Below are positions 26,013-34,503 of a stretch of DNA of 64,000 nt, piece by piece (position 1 is the stretch's first letter; every line of letters begins with the position of its first letter). Position numbers and translations under genes: made by a program. The DNA comes from Azospirillum sp. 412522 (lineage in GTDB: Bacteria > Pseudomonadota > Alphaproteobacteria > Azospirillales > Azospirillaceae). The stretch lies in the NCBI RefSeq assembly GCF_019805165.1, contig NZ_RWIJ01000015.1, positions 133,435 through 197,434 of the forward strand, given 5' to 3'. The notes beneath the pieces were generated by a model. The model saw only the letters and a list, made by a program, of their open reading frames with translations. It had not been told where the DNA came from and did no database searches.

Positions 26013-28775
26013 TCAGGCCACGGCGTCGTGGGTGATGGCGTAGACGCCGGTGTCCCAGCGGGCGATGGTGGTGTCGAAGCCGCCGACGCCGTTCACGACG
26101 TCGAAGCCCTGCGTCGTGTTGTGCATCAGGTCCTGGACCGTGTAGTGGCCGTTGGCGAGCTGAAGCTCGACATGGGTGGCCACCGCCTTGCGCGCCGCGG
26201 TGTCGTTGAAATCGACCCGGTCGGAGGCGACGACGATCAGCCGGTCCTTCTGGTCGTAGAATCCGTAGCCGGTGATCTGGGCGTCCGGATCCTTGTCGGT
26301 GAAGGTCAGCGGGTGGTGGTAGTTCAGCGCCTCGTCGCCGATCAGCACCGGGGCCTTGGCCTTCAGCGCCGCGATCTCGGCATCGCTGAACAGGTTGTGG
26401 CCCTCGTAGGTCGCCTGCGGAATGATGAAGGCGCTGGGCGCGCTGGCCTTGGTCATCGACGGCAGGGCGGCGTCGCTGACGTAATAGCCGAAGGTGACGC
26501 CGGCATCGTGCAGCTTGGTGATCGGCTCCAGAAGCTCGCCGAGATAGGCGTTGCCGATGGAGTTGCCGGCCGGCTCCAGGGCGTTCATCGCCTTCTCCGC
26601 ATTGGCGCTGTAATAGAGCGCCGGGCCGAAGGGGCGGGTCGGCACGATGTCGCGCAGCATGTCCAGCCAGGGCTGCTTCACCTCGCCCCAGTCGTGGTAG
26701 CTGCGCGACCACTGCTCCGCCGCCCGGCGGACGCCGCCCTGGTCGTCGGCGATCATCGTCCAGCCGCTCTGCATCCAGGTCTGCTCCAGCCGGCCCCAGC
26801 CCAGCTCGTCGCGCACCGTGCCGGTGACGCCGGTGTAGAGGCTGTTCACCGCCCCCCAGTAGTCATCTTCGGAAGAGGACATCATATGGCCGAAATGGGC
26901 GTCGGGCGCGCGGGCGGCATGGATGCCCAGCATCGCCTGCTCGTAGGAGGCCGGAGCCTGCTTGTGCTGCATCTCGAAGCGTTCGAGGGTCTGCACGTTG
27001 AACAGGATGTCCTTCTCGTTCATCGTGTCGGCGATCACGCGGGCGTCGACGCCGGCGAATTCGCGCATCGCCGCCGGGGTGAAGGACACCTGGGTGGTCA
27101 GCCAGGCCGCCTTGCCGGTGTTCTTGACGATGGCGTCGTCCAGCGCCTTCCAGCTGTTGGCCCAGCCGTCGACGAAATAGTCCAGCCACTGGGTCGGGTG
27201 GTTGTCGACGATGTCCGCCGCCTGCTGCGCCAGCGTGCTTCCGGCCACCTTGATGCCGGTCTTGCTGCTGAACTCGGCGATCATGCGGCTGTTGAAGAAG
27301 TCCATCACGCCGGAATGCGGGCTGCCGTCGAAGAAGTCGGCCAGCTCGTAGCCGCGGGTGCCGGTCAGGGCGGACAGGCGGCCCAGCTTGTCGGCCATCC
27401 AGTCGGCGTAATGGGCGGTGCCGCCGGTCCAGCCGGCCGGCGCGTCCTTGGCGTCCAGGGGCATCAGCGGGCTGACATAGCCCCAGCCATAGGGGTTGCT
27501 GCTGTCGGAGTTCAGGACGTTGCCGTCGCCGTCGCGGCCCAGATACTGCGGATGGGCCTTGACCCAGGACACCCATGCCTTGTGGCCGCCCAGACTGGCG
27601 AACTCGCCGCCGTTCTGCGAGGATTCAAAGGTGTCCTCCCAGAGCTGCATCCCGATCAGCGGCATCACCCCGTCGGCCAGATGGCCGGCGGCGACGTCGC
27701 GCGTCTCCTTCAGATGGGCGGCGTTGGAATAGTCGGGCACCGATTCCCAGAACAGGTGCTGCGGCGCCAGCCCGCGGTCGGCCCCCCAGGAGATCGTCGA
27801 CACGTCCGACATCAGCGGCGGCCGGTCGCTGCTGACCCCGGCGCTGGCGCTGTGGTCGTTCTTCGGCAGCGTGGCGGCGGGGGCCGTCGGCGTGGTGGGC
27901 GTGGCAGGCGTGGTCGTGGTGGTGCCGGCCAGCATGTCCTTGGTGACGGGGACGCTCAGCGTGCCGTTCCACCACAGGCCCTGCTGGCCGGCGACGACGT
28001 CCTTGCCGTCCAGCGCGCCGCGGTCGTAGGTGACGCCGGCGGCGGTCGAGGCGACGCTGTGCCCGTTCACCACGACGGAGCCGACATGGAGGCTGCGGTC
28101 CTGGCCGTTGACGACGGCATCGTTGTCATATTGGACCTGGACCTTGTGCGCCACGTTCGGATCCAGGTCGACCGTGAACTTGTAGGCGGTCTGGCTGGTG
28201 GCGGCCACCTTGGCCTCGCCCACCGCCTTGCCGTCCACCAGCAGCTTGAAATGCGGCGGCACGCCGCCGGCACTGGTGCCCCAGGCGTTGACGACCACGC
28301 TGAAGGACTTGGTCGCCGCAGCCGGCGCCGCGGCGACCGGATCCGTGCCGCCGGTCACCGGGGGCGCCGGGAACAGCGAGGCCGGCAGCGGCACGTTCAG
28401 CGCGCCGCCCCAATAGAGGGCCTCCTGTCCCTTGACCACGTCCTTTCCGTCGACCGCCCCCTTGTCGTAGGTGACCGAGGGATCGGTGGCGGCGATCGAG
28501 GTGCCGTTCACCGAAACGGCACGGACGAACAGATTGCGGTCGGCGCCGCCGGCCGTGCCGTCATTGTCGTAGACGAGCTGAAGGTTGTGCGCGCTGCCGG
28601 CGGCGACCTTGGCCGAGATGGTGTAGCGCCCGGCGCTGCTGCTGTTCACCGTCGCCTGACCGATGGTCGTGCCGTCGAGCTTCAGCGCCAAATGCGGCCA
28701 GATACCGCCGGCAGCCTGTCCCCAGGCGTCGATCGCAAAGGTGACATCGATGAGATTGGACCCGGTGAGCGACAT
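26013..28775 (-). CDS. Tandem-CBM, glycoside-hydrolase-like protein of unknown specificity
   Basis: 920 residues from ATG 28775 (AGGAG 8 bases upstream). Two homologous N-terminal modules, about residues 1-130 and 150-285, share AWG-x-x-AGG-x-xPH, DNDxxxxGxDRxL and YD(K/R)GAxDGKDVV; they resemble calcium-dependent carbohydrate-binding modules of the CBM60/CBM36 type. A Thr/Pro linker (TTTTTPATPTTPTAPAATLP) leads to a 600-residue C-terminal region that looks like a TIM-barrel glycosidase (LFWESVPDYS, GYELADFFDG, TMNEKDILF) but matches no family I can name. No signal peptide is visible, so export, if it occurs, would use a non-Sec route. Its position beside the exopolysaccharide genes suggests polymer trimming or binding. 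Confidence 0.8.
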   Translation of the reverse strand: MSLTGSNLIDVTFAIDAWGQAAGGIWPHLALKLDGTTIGQATVNSSSAGRYTISAKVAAGSAHNLQLVYDNDGTAGGADRNLFVRAVSVNGTSIAATDPSVTYDKGAVDGKDVVKGQEALYWGGALNVPLPASLFPAPPVTGGTDPVAAAPAAATKSFSVVVNAWGTSAGGVPPHFKLLVDGKAVGEAKVAATSQTAYKFTVDLDPNVAHKVQVQYDNDAVVNGQDRSLHVGSVVVNGHSVASTAAGVTYDRGALDGKDVVAGQQGLWWNGTLSVPVTKDMLAGTTTTTPATPTTPTAPAATLPKNDHSASAGVSSDRPPLMSDVSTISWGADRGLAPQHLFWESVPDYSNAAHLKETRDVAAGHLADGVMPLIGMQLWEDTFESSQNGGEFASLGGHKAWVSWVKAHPQYLGRDGDGNVLNSDSSNPYGWGYVSPLMPLDAKDAPAGWTGGTAHYADWMADKLGRLSALTGTRGYELADFFDGSPHSGVMDFFNSRMIAEFSSKTGIKVAGSTLAQQAADIVDNHPTQWLDYFVDGWANSWKALDDAIVKNTGKAAWLTTQVSFTPAAMREFAGVDARVIADTMNEKDILFNVQTLERFEMQHKQAPASYEQAMLGIHAARAPDAHFGHMMSSSEDDYWGAVNSLYTGVTGTVRDELGWGRLEQTWMQSGWTMIADDQGGVRRAAEQWSRSYHDWGEVKQPWLDMLRDIVPTRPFGPALYYSANAEKAMNALEPAGNSIGNAYLGELLEPITKLHDAGVTFGYYVSDAALPSMTKASAPSAFIIPQATYEGHNLFSDAEIAALKAKAPVLIGDEALNYHHPLTFTDKDPDAQITGYGFYDQKDRLIVVASDRVDFNDTAARKAVATHVELQLANGHYTVQDLMHNTTQGFDVVNGVGGFDTTIARWDTGVYAITHDAVA

Positions 28776-29117
28776 CGGCACGACTCCTGTTAATCTGATA
28801 TTAAGATCTCACAAAACGGGGTTACCCGTATCGGTCGGATTACTCTTCTCGTTAGGAGTAGTCGCACGAAAGGATATGTAATTGAGAGAGTCATTGTTGG
28901 GACATGACTCTGACTCATCTTTGACTCTTCCAAAAAATTCGATTTTGATTCCGCGAATGCTTTAGACACTGAAAGAATAGGACCGACGTCGGCAGTCTTA
29001 AGCCTGTTGTGCGGAAGCCGTATCTTTCGTTTGTTTGGCGCGGGCTGCGGCTCCGTGATCCACTTCGGCACGAACCGTCGCCGATACCGCCGATCAGACC
29101 GGGCAGGAGCATCCCCA
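28776..29117. promoter_or_regulatory. Divergent control region with repeated GACTC boxes
   Basis: This 342-base AT-rich gap separates the CBM protein gene (-) from a glycosyltransferase gene (+). GAGTCAT (28888-28894) faces ATGACTC (28904-28910), and GACTC recurs at 28912-28916 and 28923-28927. Another pair, TACTC (28841-28845) and GAGTA (28856-28860), lies nearby. The clustered repeats look like binding sites of a regulator; which one is unknown. Confidence 0.45.
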
Positions 29118-30320
29118 ATGCGCGCCGAATCCCTGCGCATCGCCGTCGTCACGCAGAAGATCGTCCGCCATGACGGGCAGGGGCGCGTGAACGCGGTCGT
29201 GGTCGACGAGCTGCTGCGCCGGGGGCACGAGGTCGTCGCCATCGCATCGGAACTGGCGGAGGAGCTGGCGCGTCATCCCCGCCTGCGCTGGGTGCGGGTC
29301 GACGGGGGCGGCCTGCCGACGCAGCTGGCGAAGGACCAGTTGTTCGCATGGCGGGCGAGCCGGGCCTTGGCGCGGGAGAGGCGGACCGGGATCGACCGGC
29401 CGGGGATCGACAGGGTGGTGGTGAACGGCTTCGTCAGCTGGGCGCGGTCGGACGTCAACGCCGTGCATTTCGTCCATTCCGCCTGGATGCGCTCCCCCAC
29501 CCATCCGATCCGCAAGGGCGTGTCGCCGCTGGCGCTCTACCGGGCGCTCTATACGCTGCTGAATGTCGGGTTCGAACGCTGGAGCTTCCGCCGCGCCGGC
29601 CGGCTGGTCGCGGTGTCGCGCACCGTGGCCGACGAGCTGCGCCGGGACGGCATCGATCCCGCCCGGCTGCGGGTGATCGACAATGGCGTCGATGTCGGGG
29701 AGTTCCGCCCGGGCATGCCCGATCCGGCGCTGTTCGGCCTGCCGCCCGGCCGGCCGGTGGCGCTGTTCGTCGGCGACGCCCGCAGCGACCGCAAGAATCT
29801 GGACGGGGTGCTGCGGGCGCTGGCCGAGGTGCCGGACCTGGCGCTGGCGGTGGTCGGAGACGAGCGCGGCGGCCCGTTTCCGGCGATGGCGCGGGCGCTG
29901 GGCGTGGAGGAGCGGGTCCGTTTCCTGGGGCACCGGCGCGACGTGGCTGCGCTGATGCGGGCGGCCGACCTGTTCGTCTTCCCGACCCGCTACGAACCCT
30001 TCGGCCTCGTCCTGCTGGAAGCGGCGGCGAGCGGCCTGCCGGTCGTCACCACCCGGCTGGCCGGCGCCGGCCGGCTGCTGGAGGATGGGGCCGCCCTCCT
30101 GCTGGACCAGCCCGACGCCCATGTCGAGCTGGTGCAGGCGATGCGCAGACTGGCCGGCGATCCGGCGCTCCGCCGCCGCATGGGCGATGCCGGCCGCCGC
30201 ATCGCCGAGCGTCAGGACTGGTCGGTGACGGCCGGGCAGTATGCCGATCTGCTGGAGGAGCCTGGGCCATCGGGGCAGGCGGTGGAAGGGCGGCGGCTGG
30301 TTGCCGGATCGGCGTCCTGA
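29118..30320 (+). CDS. GT4-type glycosyltransferase
   Basis: 400 residues from ATG 29118 with AGGAG 8 bases upstream. The C-terminal GT-B half has the usual elements: VALFVGDARSDRKNLDGVL (about 220), RVRFLGHRRDVAALM and the nucleotide-sugar site FPTRYEPFGLVLLEAAASG (E-x7-E, about 300). The N-terminal half carries FVHSAWMRSPTHP and VAVSRTVADELRR. It is a retaining glycosyltransferase of the GT4 type, probably adding one sugar to a polysaccharide repeat unit. It is the only plus-strand gene of the polysaccharide region and converges on the beta-helix gene with a 39-base gap. Donor and acceptor are unknown. Confidence 0.9.
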   Translation: MRAESLRIAVVTQKIVRHDGQGRVNAVVVDELLRRGHEVVAIASELAEELARHPRLRWVRVDGGGLPTQLAKDQLFAWRASRALARERRTGIDRPGIDRVVVNGFVSWARSDVNAVHFVHSAWMRSPTHPIRKGVSPLALYRALYTLLNVGFERWSFRRAGRLVAVSRTVADELRRDGIDPARLRVIDNGVDVGEFRPGMPDPALFGLPPGRPVALFVGDARSDRKNLDGVLRALAEVPDLALAVVGDERGGPFPAMARALGVEERVRFLGHRRDVAALMRAADLFVFPTRYEPFGLVLLEAAASGLPVVTTRLAGAGRLLEDGAALLLDQPDAHVELVQAMRRLAGDPALRRRMGDAGRRIAERQDWSVTAGQYADLLEEPGPSGQAVEGRRLVAGSAS

Positions 30321-30359
30321 CCGGCCATTGTCCGACTGATCGCTGTCCGGCCGACGCCG

Positions 30360-32045
30360 TCAGCGCAACTCCAGCCGCAACTCCATCAGCACGTTGTCGC
30401 TTCCCGCCGGCGCGTCGGTCACGGCGACGCCGACCGCCGGCGCCGGCCCGGCGGCGGACTCCACTCTGTGGGGGAGACCGTTGGCGGAGCGCAGGACGCT
30501 GCCCATGCGGATGGCGGCGCGGGTCTTGCCGGCCGGCACGGTGCCGCTGGTGGCGACGGGGACGGTTCCGCCGGCCGAGGCGGAGGTCAGGGCGACGCCG
30601 TCGGCCGGGCGGTCCTGCTCCAGTCGGCGGACCCGGTCGTAATCGCGCTGCACCATATTGCCGGCATCGACGCCTCCGGTGCCGACCTTGCGGAACTCGC
30701 CGGCGCAGTCCACCGCCTCGAACCGGTTGGCGCGGCAGGTGCCGGAAACGCTGAGCGCCGGGGCGAAGCCGTCGCGGCCGAGGCGGACCAGCCGCTCCGC
30801 ATCCTCGAACCGGTTGCCGACGGCGGAGGACGCGACCACGGCGGCGACCTCGATGTCGGCGGCGCGGTCGTTGGTGCCGTCGCCGAAGCTGGCGCTGCCG
30901 CCGGTGAACTGGTTGCGCTCCAGCGAGCGCACCACGATCAGGCCGGTGACCGGCCGCTTCGCCAAGCGATAGTCGGGCAGCAGCGACCCGCTGCAGCCGA
31001 TCAGGACGTTGCCGTACATCTCCGCCATCGGTCCCTGGATCCAGCCGTTGCCGCAGGCCTCGAAGGCGCAGTCGAGGAACTTGTTGTTGGACAGGAAGGT
31101 CCGCTTCGCCGGTCCCTCCTCCGCCAGGATGGCGTAGGGGGAGAAGCCGAAATGGCAGGAGAGGAAGCTGGAATGGTCGATGCCGTTCTCCGGCGCCACG
31201 GCGATGGAGGCCAGCGTGTTGCCGGCAAGGTCGGTGTCGAGGAACAGATGGTCGCCGAAGCTGTCGGTCCCCGCCGACCAATAGGCGCCGATGTGGTTCT
31301 TGGTGAGCTGGCAGGAGATCAGCGAGGAATGGTCGCGCCAGACGTCCACCCCGGCGCGGAAGCCGAACACCCCGACCCGCTCCAGCAGGAAGCGGGAAGT
31401 CAGGGCCACCCCGCCCATGCCCGGCGGCGGATCGCCCGGCCGGTTGCCCGGCTTCGGCCCGCGCAGGCTGAGATGGGCGATGCGGCTGCGCTGATAGCCC
31501 TTGTCGTCGTCACGGGGGGCCAGCCTACTGCCAGCCCGGATGGCGAAGCGGCCCGCTCCCAGATCCTCCGGCCAAGATAGCAGCGAGGCGCGCATGCCGG
31601 CGCCGACGATCTCCACCTCGTTGAAGGCGTCGTCGTAGCGGTCGAGGTTGGGCAGGACGATCTCGCCGTCCAGCCGGTACTGGCCCGGCGGCACCAGCAC
31701 GGTTCCGCCCTGGCCGCCGCGCGACTGCTCCAGGACCGCACCCTGCAGCGCCGCCCAGTCGCATTCCTGGTCCAGGGAACGGACGTGCGGATGGACCCGC
31801 CTCGCCGCGTCCAGGTTTTTGTAGCGTTCGGACAAGGGGTGGCTGCGCCCGTCGCCGATGGCGCCGCGGTCGCGGATCGACAATGCCGGGCCGCGTCCCG
31901 GCGGCGGGACCGGGGATGGCGGGGCGGGAGAGGTCGGGGCAGTCTGGCGCGAGGGCTTCTCCTGGGCGGCCCTGGCCGTTGCCGGCAGGGCGAGCGCCGC
32001 CGCCAGCAGGGCGCGCCGGCCGAGGCGGCAGCCGGCGGCGGTCAT
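30360..32045 (-). CDS. Exported right-handed beta-helix (pectate-lyase-like) protein
   Basis: 561 residues; ATG 32045 overlaps the stop of the upstream glycosyltransferase (ATGA). The N-terminus RLGRRALLAAALALPATARA is an export signal with twin arginines, followed by a Pro/Ser-rich linker. Then comes the opening strand DRGAIGDGRSH and VLVPPGQYRLDGEIVLP, typical of pectate-lyase-3/polygalacturonase-type beta-helices, with repeating N-x-F/L strands (LSNNKFLDCAFE, GNRFEDAERL, CRANRFEAVDC). No catalytic set is clear. Comparable proteins in polysaccharide loci act as lyases, epimerases or hydrolases of the polymer. It is the last gene of the ten-gene minus-strand set. Confidence 0.8.
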   Translation of the reverse strand: MTAAGCRLGRRALLAAALALPATARAAQEKPSRQTAPTSPAPPSPVPPPGRGPALSIRDRGAIGDGRSHPLSERYKNLDAARRVHPHVRSLDQECDWAALQGAVLEQSRGGQGGTVLVPPGQYRLDGEIVLPNLDRYDDAFNEVEIVGAGMRASLLSWPEDLGAGRFAIRAGSRLAPRDDDKGYQRSRIAHLSLRGPKPGNRPGDPPPGMGGVALTSRFLLERVGVFGFRAGVDVWRDHSSLISCQLTKNHIGAYWSAGTDSFGDHLFLDTDLAGNTLASIAVAPENGIDHSSFLSCHFGFSPYAILAEEGPAKRTFLSNNKFLDCAFEACGNGWIQGPMAEMYGNVLIGCSGSLLPDYRLAKRPVTGLIVVRSLERNQFTGGSASFGDGTNDRAADIEVAAVVASSAVGNRFEDAERLVRLGRDGFAPALSVSGTCRANRFEAVDCAGEFRKVGTGGVDAGNMVQRDYDRVRRLEQDRPADGVALTSASAGGTVPVATSGTVPAGKTRAAIRMGSVLRSANGLPHRVESAAGPAPAVGVAVTDAPAGSDNVLMELRLELR

Positions 32046-33307
32046 GGCCGGCAAGCCCTCGTCGAAGGGACAGGCCCGGCCAGCGCAGCGATTCCGCCGC
32101 TGAGGGCCGCGCGATAGGCTTCCTCCGTCCGGTCGAGGTGGCGGTCCAGCGTGAAGGGCGCGCGCCAGTATCGCTCATGGGCGCGGCGGCCCATCCGCGT
32201 CACCTCCGCATCATGGGAAAGCAGGCGCAGGCAACGGGCGAGATCGGCGGCGTCGCCGCTGCGGAACAGCAGGCCGGTCTCGCCGGGCAGCACCGCCTCG
32301 GCCGCCGCGCAATTGTCGCTGACGACGACGGGGACGCCGTTCGCCAGCGCTTCATAGGCGGCGAGGCCGAAGGTCTCGTACCACAGCGATGGCACCACCA
32401 GGGTCCGCGCCCGCCGCACCTCTTCGAGCACGGCGGCGGGCGGCAGCCATCCGGCCAGTTCCGCCTCCGGATTCAGCCGGCGGACCTCCTCCGCCTCGTC
32501 GCCGTCGCCGACGAACCGGACCGGACAGCCCGCCTGGGCGGCGGCGGCGGCCAGCAGGGCGGCGCCCTTTTCGCGCGACAGACGGCCGACGAACAGCACG
32601 GGGCGGTTGCCGGCGACCGGGGCCGGGCCATGATCCTCGACCTCCACCGGGTTGGGGATGGGCAGGGTCACGGTGCCGGGCGCCAGATGGGGGGCGATCA
32701 CCGCGCGCTGACGGTCGCTGAGCGTCACCAGCGCCGTCCCCCCGGTGAAGCCGCCGGCCAGCGCCCCCGCCGCATGGCGAGCCGCCCGCCACCATTTGTG
32801 GTGCCGGGCGCGGGCGTCGCAGTCGGTGGCGAGGCAGCCGGCGGACAGCGCCCGATGCGGGCAGTTCACGCCGTCGGGAAAGACGAAGAAGGCGCCGTTG
32901 GGGCAGAGCGGGAAATAATCGTGCAGGGTCAGCAGCACCGGCAGGCCCGATTTCCGGCAGACCGGGAAGACGCTGGGCGACAGCGCCTTGGCCCAGCCAT
33001 GGATATGGACCACGGTGTCGTTGGCCGGGCAGCCGGCGAGCAGGCTTTCCAGCGCGCGCGCGGCCTCCCGGTTCCAGATGCCGCGCAGGGCCGCCTGCAT
33101 GCGGTCGGCGTTGCCCTTAAGGTCCGGCTGGTCCAGGCAATGGACGGTGATGCCCGCGGCCGGCAAGGCCGGATCGATGGGGGGGACCGCGGTGAAGAAA
33201 TGGACCCGGTGGCCACGCCGGGCCAGCCCGGCCGCTCCGGCGATGGCGACCTTCGCCAGCCCGCCGCTGGCATGGGCGTGGTCGCAGAGGATGACGATCG
33301 TGCTCAT
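32042..33307 (-). CDS. GT4-type glycosyltransferase
   Basis: 421 residues; ATG 33307 overlaps the preceding stop (ATGA). The N-terminus MSTIVILCDHAHASGGLAKV has the glycine-rich acceptor loop. The middle contains a cysteine-rich insert (YFPLCPNGAFFVFPDGVNCP, then CLATDCDAR) characteristic of a subset of GT4 enzymes. The donor half has VLFVGRLSREKGAALL and the E-x7-E site PSLWYETFGLAAYEALANG. It should transfer one sugar during repeat-unit assembly at the inner membrane. The specific linkage is unknown. Confidence 0.92.
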   Translation of the reverse strand: MSTIVILCDHAHASGGLAKVAIAGAAGLARRGHRVHFFTAVPPIDPALPAAGITVHCLDQPDLKGNADRMQAALRGIWNREAARALESLLAGCPANDTVVHIHGWAKALSPSVFPVCRKSGLPVLLTLHDYFPLCPNGAFFVFPDGVNCPHRALSAGCLATDCDARARHHKWWRAARHAAGALAGGFTGGTALVTLSDRQRAVIAPHLAPGTVTLPIPNPVEVEDHGPAPVAGNRPVLFVGRLSREKGAALLAAAAAQAGCPVRFVGDGDEAEEVRRLNPEAELAGWLPPAAVLEEVRRARTLVVPSLWYETFGLAAYEALANGVPVVVSDNCAAAEAVLPGETGLLFRSGDAADLARCLRLLSHDAEVTRMGRRAHERYWRAPFTLDRHLDRTEEAYRAALSGGIAALAGPVPSTRACRP

Positions 33308-34503
33308 TGCAGGGCGCCGCGATAGACGGCGGCGGTGCGGGCGGCGATGACCGGCCAGTCGAAGCGGCTGCGCACCAGCGCCCGGCACGCATCGGCGCCG
33401 GGCAGGCGGCGGACGCCGGTCAGCGCCTCGGCAAGGCCGATGGCGATGGACCGCGCGTCGGTTCCCGCCAGGACGAGGTCGCCGTCCAGCCCCTCCACCA
33501 CCTCCGGCAGGCCGCCGACCGGGGTGACCATCACCGGCGTGCCGGCGGCCAGCGATTCCAGCGCGGTCAGGCCGAAGCCCTCCAGCGCCTGCGACGGCAT
33601 CACGCAGAGGTCGGCGGCGCGGTAGGCCAGCGGCAGATGTGCGTCGGGAACGAAGCCCAGCAGCCGCACATGCTCCTCCAGCCCCAGCGCGCCGATGCGG
33701 TCCTGAAGCGCCGCCGCCTCGGGTCCGCGTCCGGCGACGACCAGCAGCGCATCGGGCACCCGGCGGCGCAGTTCCACCATGGCGTCCACCAGCGCGGTCA
33801 GCCCCATGCGCTTCACCAGCCGGCGCACCGTCAGGACGGTCGGACGCCCCTGGGGCCAGCCGAGCCGGGCGCGCGCCTGCTGCCGGCTGTCCGGAAGGTC
33901 GTAGCGGTCGGCTTCGACCCCGCCCGGCACCCGATGGATGCGTTCCGGCGCAACGCCGTACCGCTCGGCCAGGATGGCGGCGAAGGCGTGCGAAAGCACG
34001 ACGAAGCGGGTGGCGCGGTGGTAGACCAGCCGCTCCACCATGTATTTCAGCCGCACCGCCAGCGGGCCGGCTCCCTCGGCCGCGCTTTCCAGCGCCCAGG
34101 GGCCGTGGAAATGGACGACCAACGGGCGGTTGCGCAAGGCGGGCAGGGCGCCCACCGTGTTCAGCGCGAAATGCGAGGCGACCAGATCCGGCGCCTGCCG
34201 GCGCAGCGCCTCGGCGATGGCGCTGCGTGCCGCCACCAGCCGGCGCGGCAGCGAGGCGGTCGGCGGCGCGAAGCTGTCGATGCGGGCGCCGTTGTCCAGG
34301 GTCCGGGACGTGTTGCCCAGCACCAGCCCGGAGAAGGCGATTCCCTGCTGCGGCAGGTGGCGTGCGAGGTGGTAGAACATGTTCTCCGCCCCGCCATGGG
34401 TTTCCGGGAACCAGCCCAGCCCGAGCTGAAGCACGCTGGCCTCACACATGTTCCCTGGCATCTCCCCCGGCAGGCCGCCGGGCGGGATCAGGCTTCCATC
34501 CAT
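33304..34503 (-). CDS. GT4-type glycosyltransferase
   Basis: 399 residues from ATG 34503, which has GGGGGGA 6 bases upstream and overlaps the polymerase gene end by 16 bases. An in-frame ATG at 34449 (MCEASVLQLG) is an alternative and would remove 18 unconserved-looking residues. The fold begins VLQLGLGWFPETHGGAENMF; the donor domain shows VLTVRRLVKRMGLTALVDAM, RVPGGVEADRYD and PSQALEGFGLTALESLAAG with the E-x7-E pair. It is a retaining GT-B enzyme of the polysaccharide operon. Donor sugar unknown. Confidence 0.9.
   Translation of the reverse strand: MDGSLIPPGGLPGEMPGNMCEASVLQLGLGWFPETHGGAENMFYHLARHLPQQGIAFSGLVLGNTSRTLDNGARIDSFAPPTASLPRRLVAARSAIAEALRRQAPDLVASHFALNTVGALPALRNRPLVVHFHGPWALESAAEGAGPLAVRLKYMVERLVYHRATRFVVLSHAFAAILAERYGVAPERIHRVPGGVEADRYDLPDSRQQARARLGWPQGRPTVLTVRRLVKRMGLTALVDAMVELRRRVPDALLVVAGRGPEAAALQDRIGALGLEEHVRLLGFVPDAHLPLAYRAADLCVMPSQALEGFGLTALESLAAGTPVMVTPVGGLPEVVEGLDGDLVLAGTDARSIAIGLAEALTGVRRLPGADACRALVRSRFDWPVIAARTAAVYRGALQ

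Noticed and set aside
25902..28793. 963-codon open frame on the plus strand, opposite the CBM/glycosidase-like gene
   Set aside because: Composition-driven antisense frame: rich in Arg/Gly/His without domains, while the minus-strand frame has a ribosome site, repeats and conserved motifs.
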